NCBI GenBank assembly: GCA_035279665.1
Contig: DATEHI010000152.1
Span: 72,072 to 136,071, forward strand
Length of the DNA stretch: 64,000 nt
Source: CF-13 sp035279665
GTDB taxonomy: Bacteria > Chloroflexota > Dormibacteria > CF-121
Direction: 5' to 3'
The notes under the pieces were generated by a model. The model saw only the letters and a list, made by a program, of their open reading frames with translations. It searched no databases and had not been told where the DNA came from. The translations under genes and the position numbers were made by a program. The first letter of the stretch is position 1; every line of letters begins with the position of its first letter. This document shows positions 8,393 through 16,601 of the stretch, piece by piece.

Positions 8393-8860
8393 ATGGCAAG
8401 CTGGATCAGGAAACCGCATGGTATTGCAACGCTGGTTGCGATTGCGGTTCTGGCGACCACGGCCATCGGTGGACTTTATCTTCTTAAGAATGGCGCCACT
8501 CCGAAAGCTCGAGATGATATTTCGTGTGGGCAGGTCGTCAACGTGCTGCATTACAATGCTCAGCCCTCAACGTGTCTCTGGCAGGCTTACACGCGACACC
8601 AGTATGCGAGGGCCATCATGGTCAATGTCACCCCCGAGGGTGATCCGGTTACCTACACGGTGACCGTAAGCGAGACCGTCGTCCAAGTCACAGTCCAAAG
8701 CCACGATAGATTCGCCCCTCAGGGCCTGTTCGTCTACAAATGTAACGGTCTCTCTCAAATGGCATCCGTGAACGGCTCGGGACGCATGTATCTCGTGGCC
8801 ACAAAGTGCAGCGGGCTACAGGGATATGTGGACGATGACGGTAATGTCTTGATCCCGTGA
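8393..8860 (+). CDS. Hypothetical membrane-anchored protein
   Basis: A 155-residue protein with one N-terminal transmembrane helix (residues about 11-30, Ala/Val/Leu-rich) and an exported beta-rich domain that contains four cysteines, probably two disulfides. I do not recognise the family. The ATG at 8393 is preferred because it places the hydrophobic helix directly after a short basic start. Its codon third positions are visibly more A/T-rich than those of neighbouring genes, which together with its location suggests horizontal acquisition. Confidence 0.6.
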   Translation: MASWIRKPHGIATLVAIAVLATTAIGGLYLLKNGATPKARDDISCGQVVNVLHYNAQPSTCLWQAYTRHQYARAIMVNVTPEGDPVTYTVTVSETVVQVTVQSHDRFAPQGLFVYKCNGLSQMASVNGSGRMYLVATKCSGLQGYVDDDGNVLIP

Positions 8861-9206
8861 GCGCCACGCAGGGCATGGCGGGCGCAGAATGCGGCGCGGT
8901 TCGAACATTGCACTCGCTAAATAAAGTCCCATCTGGCCCTGCCGCGATCTTTTGATGGTGAGTGACCGCTACGATTGGTCGCCAGCTGCGTCCCGGTGGA
9001 AGCCGGCCGGATGCGCTGGCGATGCGCTCGTCGATGACGATCCGTCCCGACTTATCCCGTCGTAGGCGCGCGGGCAGATTCCTCAGCAGCTTGTCCTGAC
9101 TCTTCTTGTAGGCGAGGGCGTGCGTGACCCGCTGGGGCCGGAGCGGGCCAACTGACGAGCGGTAAGATCAAGGGACTCGTTTCCCGCTCCAACACTGCAA
9201 TCCCCT
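8861..9206. other. Gene-poor stretch at the end of the accessory patch
   Basis: No convincing gene. On the minus strand a frame without start codon is open across about 8880-9160 and contains a basic stretch (ALAYKKSQDKLLRNLPARLR), which could be a gene remnant, but nothing identifies it. Confidence 0.3.
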
Positions 9207-10088
9207 TTGAACGAACGTGATCTCGAGCTGCGCGACGGGCGCCGGCTACATGTTTATGACACTCGCCCGGATGATGCCGACGCCAGGCTCACCATCTTCT
9301 GGCACCACGGCACGCCGAACCTTGGCGAGCCGCCCGAGCCGCTGCTGCCCGCCGCCGCGCAACGCGGCATCCGCTGGGTGTCCTATGACCGGCCCGGATA
9401 CGGCGGGTCAACCGCTCATCCAGGCCGTGATGTGGCGTCGGCTGCCGCCGACGTCACGGCCATCGCCGATGCATTGGGCATCGGGCGATTCGCAGTCATG
9501 GGTCATTCCGGCGGCGGGGCGCACGCGCTGGCATGCGGCGCACTGCTATCCGAACGCGTCATCGGCGCGGTCTCCGTCTCCGGACTGGCGCCATACGGTG
9601 CGCAAGGGCTCGATTGGTTCGCGGGTATGGCGCCCGCCGGTGCGGCGGAACTACGCGCGGCCGCAGCCGGACGCACGGCGCTCATGGCCTACCTGACGTC
9701 CAGTGAGTTCGATTCGGACCTGTTCACACCGGCAGACCATGCCGCTCTGAAGGGCGCCTGGCACTGGCTAGGCGTCATCAGCGGGCGCGCCCTGGAGGGC
9801 GGCCTGGGCGGCATGGTCGACGACGACCTGGCGTATGTCGCCCCGTGGGCCTTTGACCCCGCGCAAGTACGCGTGCCCGCGCTGATCGTGCAGGGGGGTC
9901 AGGATCGGATCGCGCCCAGTTCGCACGGCAAATTGCTCGCGGATCGCATTCCCTCGGCAGAACTCTGGCTGCGCCCGGAGGACGGACATATCTCCGTCCT
10001 CAGCGCCGGCGAGGTGGCCATGGACTGGCTCCTGGCGCATGACAACCCGAGGCCGCCGGCTCGGTCTGGGAGGTTACCCGTCCCTTAA
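9207..10088 (+). CDS. Alpha/beta-fold hydrolase
   Basis: Cytoplasmic hydrolase of 293 residues with the complete alpha/beta-hydrolase pattern: oxyanion-hole HHGTP near residue 33, nucleophile S101 in the elbow GHSGGG, acid in GGQDRIAP and the catalytic histidine in PEDGHIS. Closest in style to non-specific esterases and haloperoxidase-like enzymes; substrate unknown. A TTG start at 9207 is the only start fitting the short N-terminus. It is likely the first stable gene after the accessory patch and is followed by a separate promoter for ppk. Confidence 0.8.
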   Translation: MNERDLELRDGRRLHVYDTRPDDADARLTIFWHHGTPNLGEPPEPLLPAAAQRGIRWVSYDRPGYGGSTAHPGRDVASAAADVTAIADALGIGRFAVMGHSGGGAHALACGALLSERVIGAVSVSGLAPYGAQGLDWFAGMAPAGAAELRAAAAGRTALMAYLTSSEFDSDLFTPADHAALKGAWHWLGVISGRALEGGLGGMVDDDLAYVAPWAFDPAQVRVPALIVQGGQDRIAPSSHGKLLADRIPSAELWLRPEDGHISVLSAGEVAMDWLLAHDNPRPPARSGRLPVP

Positions 10089-10099
10089 TCTGCCCTCCC

Positions 10100-10105
10100 T
10101 ATACT
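10100..10105 (+). promoter_or_regulatory. Leaderless-type -10 element of ppk
   Basis: TATACT followed by six bases and then the GTG start codon at 10112, the geometry expected when transcription starts at the first base of the start codon. No Shine-Dalgarno sequence is present. It supports the long N-terminus of ppk. Confidence 0.5.
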
Positions 10106-10111
10106 TGTCTC

Positions 10112-12334
10112 GTGGGGGATGCACCGGTCCAATCTCCAGCATCCTCGACTGGTCAGGCCCTTCCGACATCACTGTCCGGGCAGATTCCATCTGCTCCGCC
10201 ACCCATAGTCCAAGAAACAGGCATCTTTGAGGAGCAGCCCGGTCGGGCTGCCTCGATGCAGTCGCCCGCGCAATCGCATTACATCAACCGCGAGCTGTCC
10301 CAGCTCGATTTCGACGAGCGGGTGCTTGCCATCGCGGGGGACGAGTCACTCCCCCTGCTCGAGCGGGTGCGCTTCCTCGCGATCCTGGGTGAGAATGTCG
10401 ACCAGTTCTTCCAGGTCCGGGTAGCCGGCCTGAAGGAGCAGGTGCATGCCGCCCTGCCGCAGACCTCGCCAGACGGCATGACCACCGGCGAGCAGCTGCG
10501 CGCGATCCACCAGCGAGCCGGGAGCCTGCTGGAGCGTAGCACCAATCTCTTCATGCACCGGGTGGCGCCCGCCCTCGACCAGCATGGCGTCTCCATCGCC
10601 ACGGTGACGGAGCTGGACCAGGCCGATCGCGATTTCCTCGCCGCCGAATTTCACGCCCGCATCTTCCCCGTGCTGACGCCGCTGGCGGTTGATCCGGCAC
10701 ATCCCTTCCCCTACATCTCGCACCTCTCCCTCAACCTGGCGGTGATGGTCCGTGACCCGGTGCGTCACCAGATGCGCTTCGCCCGCGTCAAGGTCCCACC
10801 ACTGCTGCCTCGCTTCATCCCGCTGCCCGATGGCGCGCGTTTCGTCCCGCTCGAGCAGGTGATTGCCGCGCACCTGGACGTGCTCTTCCCGGGAATGGAG
10901 ATCGTGAGCCAGCACCCGTTTCGCGTCACACGCGACGCGGACCTCGACCTCGTCGACGAAGAGGCCGCCGACCTGCTGGCAGCCATCCAGAGCGAGTTAC
11001 GCCGTCAGCAGCGCCGAGCGCAGGTGGTACGACTCGAGGTCGACGCGGCGATGTCCGGCGAAGTCCTCGATCTCCTCGTCCGCGAGCTCGAGCTGGAGCC
11101 GACCGACGTCTACCGCGCCGACGGCCTGCTCGACCTGAGCAGCCTTTGGGCGATTTACGCGCTGGACCGTCCGGACCTCAAGGACGAGCCCTGGACACCC
11201 GTCACACAGCGGCGTCTGCAGGGCCAGGGCGTCGAGCAGGCCGACATCTTCGAAGCCCTCAAGGGCGGCGACATCCTCGTCCATCATCCCTACGACTCGT
11301 TTGCGACCTCGGCTGAGGCCTTCATCGACCAGGCGGCCAAGGATCCCGATGTCCTCGCGATCAAGCAAACGCTCTACCGGACTTCCGGTCCGGTGAGCCC
11401 CATCGTCCGCGCGCTGATCCGGGCGGCCGAGAGCGGTAAGCAGGTCGTGGCGCTGGTCGAGCTCAAGGCGCGCGGCGACGAACAGGCGAACATCGCCTGG
11501 GCCCAGGCGCTGGAGCAGGTTGGCGTGCACGTCGTTTACGGCGTTGTCGGGCTCAAGACCCACGCTAAGGTCGCGCTGGTCGTCCGCCGAGAAGCGGACC
11601 AGATCCGGCGTTACGTCCACGTTGGCACCGGCAACTACAACCCCAAGACCGCGCAGATCTACGAAGACGTGGGCCTGCTTTCGGCGGATCCCGAGCTGGG
11701 GGCCGATGTCTCGGAGCTGTTCAACTTCCTGACGGGCTACAGCCGCCAGCGGCGGTTCGGACGGTTGCTCGTCGCACCGGTCGGACTGCGCTCGAACATC
11801 ATTCGCTTCATCCGTCGAGAAGGGGACCGGCACGGCGGCGGTCGCATCGTTCTCAAGGTCAACAGCCTGGTCGATCCGGAGATCGTCGAAGCGCTCTATG
11901 CCGCATCACAATCCGGCACGGAGATCGACCTAATCGTCCGCGGTCTCTGCAGCCTGCGTCCCGGCGTGCCCGGTCTTTCCGAGCGAATCCGTGTCCGCTC
12001 ACTGGTGGGGCGATTCCTCGAACACTCGCGGATCTTTCGGTTCGGTCCCGACGGGGACGCGGCCGAGTTCTACCTCGGTTCGTCAGACCTGATGCCGCGG
12101 AACCTCGATCGGCGGGTGGAGGCGATGGTGCCTGTCCTCGATCCGGCGTTGCAGGATCGGCTCGCCCAGATCCTCGATGTCGAGCTCGAGGACGATGTGC
12201 TCGCCTGGAGACTCCACGCCGACGGTTCCTGGTCGAAGCACCCGACCGACAGAGGCGTCAATGCCCAGCAGGTCTTCGAGCAGCTGGCCGAAGCACGCGC
12301 GGCCTCGACCAACGGATCCGCGTCGGATGCTTGA
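10112..12334 (+). CDS. ppk1: Polyphosphate kinase 1
   Basis: Makes polyphosphate from the gamma-phosphate of ATP, reversibly, at the membrane periphery. The 740-residue protein has the normal N-domain (YINRELSQLDFDERVL at about 57-72), head domain and two phospholipase-D-like C-domains. The autophosphorylated histidine is H484 in GLKTHAK and the second active-site histidine is H638 in GRFLEHSRIFRF. The first 55 residues are a Ser/Pro/Gln-rich extension beyond the usual start; a leaderless promoter immediately before GTG 10112 supports it. The gene overlaps the CYTH-CHAD gene by eight bases, so synthesis and binding or hydrolysis of polyphosphate are coexpressed. Confidence 0.95.
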   Translation: MGDAPVQSPASSTGQALPTSLSGQIPSAPPPIVQETGIFEEQPGRAASMQSPAQSHYINRELSQLDFDERVLAIAGDESLPLLERVRFLAILGENVDQFFQVRVAGLKEQVHAALPQTSPDGMTTGEQLRAIHQRAGSLLERSTNLFMHRVAPALDQHGVSIATVTELDQADRDFLAAEFHARIFPVLTPLAVDPAHPFPYISHLSLNLAVMVRDPVRHQMRFARVKVPPLLPRFIPLPDGARFVPLEQVIAAHLDVLFPGMEIVSQHPFRVTRDADLDLVDEEAADLLAAIQSELRRQQRRAQVVRLEVDAAMSGEVLDLLVRELELEPTDVYRADGLLDLSSLWAIYALDRPDLKDEPWTPVTQRRLQGQGVEQADIFEALKGGDILVHHPYDSFATSAEAFIDQAAKDPDVLAIKQTLYRTSGPVSPIVRALIRAAESGKQVVALVELKARGDEQANIAWAQALEQVGVHVVYGVVGLKTHAKVALVVRREADQIRRYVHVGTGNYNPKTAQIYEDVGLLSADPELGADVSELFNFLTGYSRQRRFGRLLVAPVGLRSNIIRFIRREGDRHGGGRIVLKVNSLVDPEIVEALYAASQSGTEIDLIVRGLCSLRPGVPGLSERIRVRSLVGRFLEHSRIFRFGPDGDAAEFYLGSSDLMPRNLDRRVEAMVPVLDPALQDRLAQILDVELEDDVLAWRLHADGSWSKHPTDRGVNAQQVFEQLAEARAASTNGSASDA

Positions 12335-13805
12335 GCGCGAGGTCAAGCTCGCGGTACCGCCGGCCTTTGCGCTTCCGGACCTCGAGGACCTCGCCGCCGC
12401 CGTAGAGACAAGTCCGATCGATGAGCGACGCCTGGAAACCGTCTACTACGACACGCCGGACCTCCGGCTGGCCCGCTGGGGCGCAAATCTGCGGATCCGG
12501 CAGGGCGAGGGCTGGACGCTGAAGCTGCCGTCGACGCGCGAGGGGCCCGCCCTTACCCGCCGGGAGCTCGAGTTTCCCGGCGATGCCAGCCGGCCGCCTG
12601 AGGCCGCCGTCGCGCTCGTCATCGCCTACGTACGGCGCGCGACCCTCGTGCCTGTGGCCAGCCTCTCGACGCTGCGCCGGCGCGTGCAGCTCAAGAATCG
12701 CGAGGGGACCTTGCTGGCCGAGGTGGTCGATGACGACGTCTCGGTCATCCAGGGCCTGCGCGTGCAGAGCCGCTTCCGCGAGGTGGAAGTCGAGCTGAAA
12801 GACCAGTCGGGCGAGCGGCTGCTCGACCCGATCCTGGCCCGCCTGCGCGGTGCCGGCGCGGCCGACGAAGACCAGGCCTCCAAGCTGGTGCGGGCGCTTG
12901 GGGCGCGCGCCACCGCCGTTCCGGAAGTGGACCCGCTGGCGCTGACATCGGCGTCGACTGCCGGGGAGCTGGTACGCCACAGCATCGCGGTATCGGTCGC
13001 GAGCCTGATGCGCCATGACCCGGGCGTGCGCCTGGGAGATGACCTGGAGGACGTCCACCGAGCGCGCGTCGCCACTCGACGGTTGCGTTCGCAGCTGCGC
13101 ACCTTCCGCTCTCTGCTCGACACCGAATGGGCCAACGCGCTGCGCGAAGACCTTCGCTGGCTTGGTGGTGGCCTTGGCAGCGTGCGCGACCGGCAGGTCA
13201 TGGCTCAACGGGTTCGCACCCGAACAATCTCGCTCGCTGAGGACGACGCCCCGACGGTGGCCGACCTCGCGGCCGAGCTCCAGGCGGAGAGCGAGGAGGC
13301 ACGCGCCCGCTTGGTGCTCGACATGCGGTCCGACCGCTACATCGACCTGATCGAGCGGCTGGTCGAGGCCTCCCGCGCACCGGCCCTGACCCCCGAGGCG
13401 CAGCAAGGCGCCGCGGTTGTGATCCCGGCGTTGGCCCGGCGCGACTGGAAGCAGTTGCAAAAAGGCGTCGCCGCACTCGCCGATCAACCGGCCGATGCCG
13501 AGTTGCATCGCATTCGCATCCTGGCGAAACGGTTGCGCTATGGGGCGGAAGGCGCGGAACCGATCGTCGGGAAGATGGCCACTCGTACCGCCGAGGCCGC
13601 GGCTGCGCTCCAGGATGTGCTCGGCGACCACCAGGACAGCGTGACCCTGCAGCAATGGTTGCGCGAGGCAGGCAGGGGCTCGCGGGCCTTTGTGGCGGGT
13701 GAGCTCACGGCATTGGAGCGCGAGACCGCGGCACACGACCGCGCCGCGTGGCACAATGTCTGGAAAAAGCTTGACCGCAAGCGGCTCAGAAGGTGGATGA
13801 TATAG
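12327..13805 (+). CDS. CYTH and CHAD domain protein
   Basis: A 492-residue protein. Residues 1-200 form a CYTH (triphosphate tunnel metalloenzyme) domain starting with the signature ExExK (LEREVKL) and containing alternating Glu/Arg strands; these enzymes bind triphosphate or polyphosphate in a beta-tunnel. Residues about 215-492 form a CHAD domain, a basic helical bundle with the conserved HRARVATRRLRSQLRTFR and HRIRILAKRLRYG helices, known to bind polyphosphate. The overlap with ppk1 supports a function in polyphosphate granule handling. ATG 12327 begins directly with the CYTH motif; the longer frame upstream only shadows ppk1. Confidence 0.88.
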   Translation: MLEREVKLAVPPAFALPDLEDLAAAVETSPIDERRLETVYYDTPDLRLARWGANLRIRQGEGWTLKLPSTREGPALTRRELEFPGDASRPPEAAVALVIAYVRRATLVPVASLSTLRRRVQLKNREGTLLAEVVDDDVSVIQGLRVQSRFREVEVELKDQSGERLLDPILARLRGAGAADEDQASKLVRALGARATAVPEVDPLALTSASTAGELVRHSIAVSVASLMRHDPGVRLGDDLEDVHRARVATRRLRSQLRTFRSLLDTEWANALREDLRWLGGGLGSVRDRQVMAQRVRTRTISLAEDDAPTVADLAAELQAESEEARARLVLDMRSDRYIDLIERLVEASRAPALTPEAQQGAAVVIPALARRDWKQLQKGVAALADQPADAELHRIRILAKRLRYGAEGAEPIVGKMATRTAEAAAALQDVLGDHQDSVTLQQWLREAGRGSRAFVAGELTALERETAAHDRAAWHNVWKKLDRKRLRRWMI

Positions 13806-13861
13806 ACAGAGCCGCGTCGACTAAGCCATCGTCGCAGCAACACATTGCACAAGGGGTGTCC

Positions 13862-14296
13862 ATGGCGGCAAAGATCTTGAGTGTCGATGAGGCCAAGCTG
13901 GTCAGGGCTGCGGGAGGCGTGATTCGCCGGAACGGGTCGCGGGGCGCGATGCGGGTCGCCATCGTCCATCGCCCCGGTTATGACGATTGGTCGTTCCCCA
14001 AGGGTAAGGTCGATCGCGGCGAGACGCTTGAGGAGACTGCCCTGCGCGAAGTCGAGGAAGAGACGGGCCTTCGGTGCAAGCTCGTGGCGCCGCTCGGCTG
14101 TACCGCGTACGCCGACCACAAGGGCCGCGACAAAGTCGCCTGCTACTGGCTGATGGAGGTGGTCGGCGGTCGCCTTCGAACCGGAACCGAGGTCGACGAA
14201 GTCCGTTGGGTCACGGTGGACGAGGCGGTCGGCCTGCTCAGCTACCGCCGTGATCGAGCCCTCTTGCGCGCTCTCGACCTCGAAGCGACCGGTTAG
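13862..14296 (+). CDS. Nudix hydrolase (MutT1-like N-terminal half)
   Basis: A 144-residue Nudix enzyme that would hydrolyse a nucleoside diphosphate-X compound such as 8-oxo-dGTP or a diadenosine polyphosphate. The Nudix box is complete: G-x5-E-x7-REVEEETGL, beginning in GKVDRGE. Start ATG 13862 has AAGGGG a few bases upstream; an ATG at 13793 overlapping the CHAD gene is an alternative. In mycobacteria MutT1 is a Nudix domain fused to a histidine-phosphatase domain; here the next gene, 12 bases away, encodes that second domain separately. Position beside ppk1 matches the mycobacterial neighbourhood. Confidence 0.85.
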   Translation: MAAKILSVDEAKLVRAAGGVIRRNGSRGAMRVAIVHRPGYDDWSFPKGKVDRGETLEETALREVEEETGLRCKLVAPLGCTAYADHKGRDKVACYWLMEVVGGRLRTGTEVDEVRWVTVDEAVGLLSYRRDRALLRALDLEATG

Positions 14297-14308
14297 AACC
14301 CCACCACA

Positions 14309-14767
14309 GTGGCGGTCTACGTCGTTCGCCATGCCAAGGCGGGCGACCGATTGGAGTGGAGCGGCGATGACCGACTGCGACCCCTGACGAAGTCGGGCAA
14401 ACAGCAGGCGGAAGCCCTGGCCAAGAGGTTCGAGGGTATACCGATCGACAGGATTCTCTCGAGTGGCTACGTCCGCTGCATGGAGACGCTGGACCCCCTC
14501 GCTCGCCGTCGCAAGCTGCCGGTCGAGGCGGGCAAGGAACTGGAGGAGGGAGCCGGCGCGGAGGGTGTGTTACGGATCGTGGAGAAGTCCCGCGGGCGTC
14601 ATCTCGTCCTTTGCACCCACGGCGACGTTGTCGAGGAGCTACTCGAGCGCCTCATCGCGCAAGGGCTGGTTCAGCGAGCGCGCGCGAACATGGAAAAGGC
14701 GTCGACCTGGGTGCTCGACGAGAAGGACGGCAAGATCACTGGTGCGCGCTACCTCGCTGCGCCGTGA
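14309..14767 (+). CDS. SixA-type histidine phosphatase (MutT1-like C-terminal half)
   Basis: A 152-residue phosphohistidine-phosphatase superfamily protein. The catalytic RHA motif is at the very start (R7-H8 in VVRHAKAGDR) and the second catalytic histidine is in LCTHGD. Its size and motifs match the histidine-phosphatase domain of mycobacterial MutT1 as well as free-standing SixA. Since it follows a Nudix gene by 12 bases, I infer that the pair performs the two-step MutT1 reaction or works on phosphorylated small molecules. It converges with the pit gene, whose stop codon is only ten bases downstream. Confidence 0.82.
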   Translation: MAVYVVRHAKAGDRLEWSGDDRLRPLTKSGKQQAEALAKRFEGIPIDRILSSGYVRCMETLDPLARRRKLPVEAGKELEEGAGAEGVLRIVEKSRGRHLVLCTHGDVVEELLERLIAQGLVQRARANMEKASTWVLDEKDGKITGARYLAAP

Positions 14768-14777
14768 TCGCCACGGG

Positions 14778-15785
14778 CTATCCGCGCAGCCCGGCGGTGT
14801 TGAGGATCGCGTAGACCACCCAGGCGATCAGGCCAGCCGCCGGGATTGTCAGCACCCAGGCAAGCACGATGTTGGCCCCCACGCCCCATCGCAAGGCCGA
14901 AAGTCGCTGCGAGGCCCCCGCCCCCATGACAGAGCCCGTCACGACGTGTGTGGTAGATACGGGAAGCCCAAATTGGGTAGCGAACTGGATGACGGCGGCC
15001 CCGGTCAACTGAGCCGCAAAGCCGGTCGCGGGATCGAGCTTGTAGATGCGCCAGCCGAGAGTCTTGATGATCCGCCACCCACCCGCGTAGGTGCCGAACG
15101 CGATCGCCGACGCCGACAGGAGAACGACCCAAACCGGGACCTGGAATTTCTGCAGGTGACCGCTGGCGACCAATGCGAGCGTGATCACGGCCATTGTCTT
15201 CTGGGCATCGTTGGCCCCATGCGAATACGAAACTAATGCGGCGGTGAGTATCTGAAGGTTGCGAAAGGTGCGGTTCAATGGGACCGGCCGGGCGCGGTGC
15301 ACCAGCACGAGCAAGACTGTCATGACGACCGCGGCCAGGATAAAGCCTGCCGGCGGCGAGATCACCAGGGAGAGCACCGTCTTCCAGAACTCGGAGGCCC
15401 GGACTCCGCCGAGACCGTGCACGGCGGCAATCGCCGCCCCGCCCAGCGCCCCCACCAGCGCGTGGGTCGAGCTGCTCGGGAGCCCCAGATACCAGGTAAT
15501 GAGGTTCCAGATGATCGCACCGAGGAGGGCCGCGATGATGACGACGAGGCCGGCCTTGAAGGCCACGATCTTGGCGATCGTGTTGGACACCTTGGCCTGA
15601 AAAAAGACGACCGTGATTACAGCGCCGGCCAGGTTGAGGACCGCCGATATCAGTACTGCCAACCGGGGCGACACCGCGCGCGTCGATACTGAGGTCGCAA
15701 TCGCGTTCGCCGTATCGTGAAAGCCGTTCGTGAAGTCGAAGCCGAGGGCAATCAGGATCGTGACGAGCAGCAGGGCCTCAGGCAT
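14778..15785 (-). CDS. pit: Low-affinity inorganic phosphate transporter PiT
   Basis: Integral membrane phosphate:cation symporter, 335 residues with about ten helices. The two inverted PiT signature repeats are visible: GFDFTNGFHDTANAIATSVS near the N-terminus and SYSHGANDAQKTMAVI in the second half; the GLPSSSTHALVGALGG and GLPVSTTHVVTGSVMG re-entrant segments are also present. ATG 15785 is chosen because the sequence upstream in this frame only shadows the partner gene. It overlaps the DUF47 gene by eight bases, so the two form an operon, with transcription from the region shared with phoR. Confidence 0.93.
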   Translation of the reverse strand: MPEALLLVTILIALGFDFTNGFHDTANAIATSVSTRAVSPRLAVLISAVLNLAGAVITVVFFQAKVSNTIAKIVAFKAGLVVIIAALLGAIIWNLITWYLGLPSSSTHALVGALGGAAIAAVHGLGGVRASEFWKTVLSLVISPPAGFILAAVVMTVLLVLVHRARPVPLNRTFRNLQILTAALVSYSHGANDAQKTMAVITLALVASGHLQKFQVPVWVVLLSASAIAFGTYAGGWRIIKTLGWRIYKLDPATGFAAQLTGAAVIQFATQFGLPVSTTHVVTGSVMGAGASQRLSALRWGVGANIVLAWVLTIPAAGLIAWVVYAILNTAGLRG

Positions 15786-16386
15786 TCTTGATCGAGGTCG
15801 CTTCGAGGACATTGGCCACGTGTTCGCACTGGTCCATCGTGGTCTCGAGGAGGTCGTAGAGATCCTTCCATTTGACGAGGTCGGTGGGGCTTGCGCCGTC
15901 CGTGAAGAGTTGGGCGAGCGCCTCCCGGGTGATGCGGTCACCCTCGTTCTCGAGGGTATGGATGGCGAGTCGATGCGGCCCCAAATTCTTGAAGCCCTCG
16001 AGGCCAGTCACCGCCTGCTCCAGCTCTTTTCCCGCCTTGGCCAGCACCTCGCCCATTCGGCGGGCGGACGGGGTGATCTCCTTCACCCGGTAGAGGTCGA
16101 TCTTGTCTGAGATCTCCTCGGCGAGGTCGACGACCTCGTCCAACGATGACGCGAGCGAGTAGATATCTTCGCGTTCGAACGGCGTTACGAACGTCTGGTT
16201 AATCAGGTTATAGATCTCGTGGGTCACGTCATCGCATTCGTGTTCGAGCTCGCGTAGGCGCGGGTGCCTGGTCTGACCCTCCAGCAAACCGTTGCGAAGC
16301 TGCTCCAGAGACTCATTGACAAGCTCTCCCTGTTTTTTAAACAGGGCGTAAAACCGCCGCTCCTGGGGTACCAGGCTCAACCTCAT
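15778..16386 (-). CDS. DUF47 (PhoU-like) Pit accessory protein
   Basis: A 202-residue helical protein of the DUF47/TIGR00153 family, related to PhoU, that accompanies Pit transporters and probably restrains phosphate uptake. Acidic metal-binding helices with repeated E-x-x-C/D-D motifs are visible (ELEHECDDVTHEI and TLENEGDRITREA). ATG 16386 has GGAGGTG about eight bases upstream, which decides it over a GTG at 16422. First gene of the pit operon, divergent from phoR across a 215-base region that holds a PHO-box-like repeat. Confidence 0.9.
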   Translation of the reverse strand: MRLSLVPQERRFYALFKKQGELVNESLEQLRNGLLEGQTRHPRLRELEHECDDVTHEIYNLINQTFVTPFEREDIYSLASSLDEVVDLAEEISDKIDLYRVKEITPSARRMGEVLAKAGKELEQAVTGLEGFKNLGPHRLAIHTLENEGDRITREALAQLFTDGASPTDLVKWKDLYDLLETTMDQCEHVANVLEATSIKNA

Positions 16387-16452
16387 GACCGCACCTCCGG
16401 TACTGTGGACGCCCCCTGACAACCTTAAAGGACAGACCCACGACCCCCGATC

Positions 16453-16485
16453 GTTAACCTTCCGCGTGCCGAACGTTTACCTTTG
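16453..16485 (+). promoter_or_regulatory. PHO-box-like direct repeat between pit operon and phoR
   Basis: Three consecutive 11-base units start at 16453, 16464 and 16475. Units one and three begin GTTAACC and GTTTACC, close to the actinobacterial PHO-box core GTTCACC; the middle unit is degenerate. The 22-base phase between the good units is what two PhoB-type dimers would need. It can serve phoR, the pit operon or a short RNA. Confidence 0.55.
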
Positions 16486-16522
16486 CGGCGCAGGCTGTAG
16501 GGACCGCTAACGTAGTCCCACC

Positions 16523-16560
16523 GCCGCTCCGAGGCTCTCCCCCTGCCGGAGCGGCTTTTG
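16523..16560 (+). terminator. Intrinsic terminator-like hairpin ahead of phoR
   Basis: A nine-base-pair stem (GCCGCTCCG at 16523-16531 with CGGAGCGGC at 16547-16555), 15-base loop, followed directly by TTTT. It points in the plus direction although no plus-strand gene lies upstream, so it would end a short transcript started at the PHO-box or attenuate phoR. Confidence 0.6.
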
Positions 16561-16601
16561 CTTGTCGAGCGCGGTTCGATCGTCTGCTAGATTCGGCCGG
16601 A

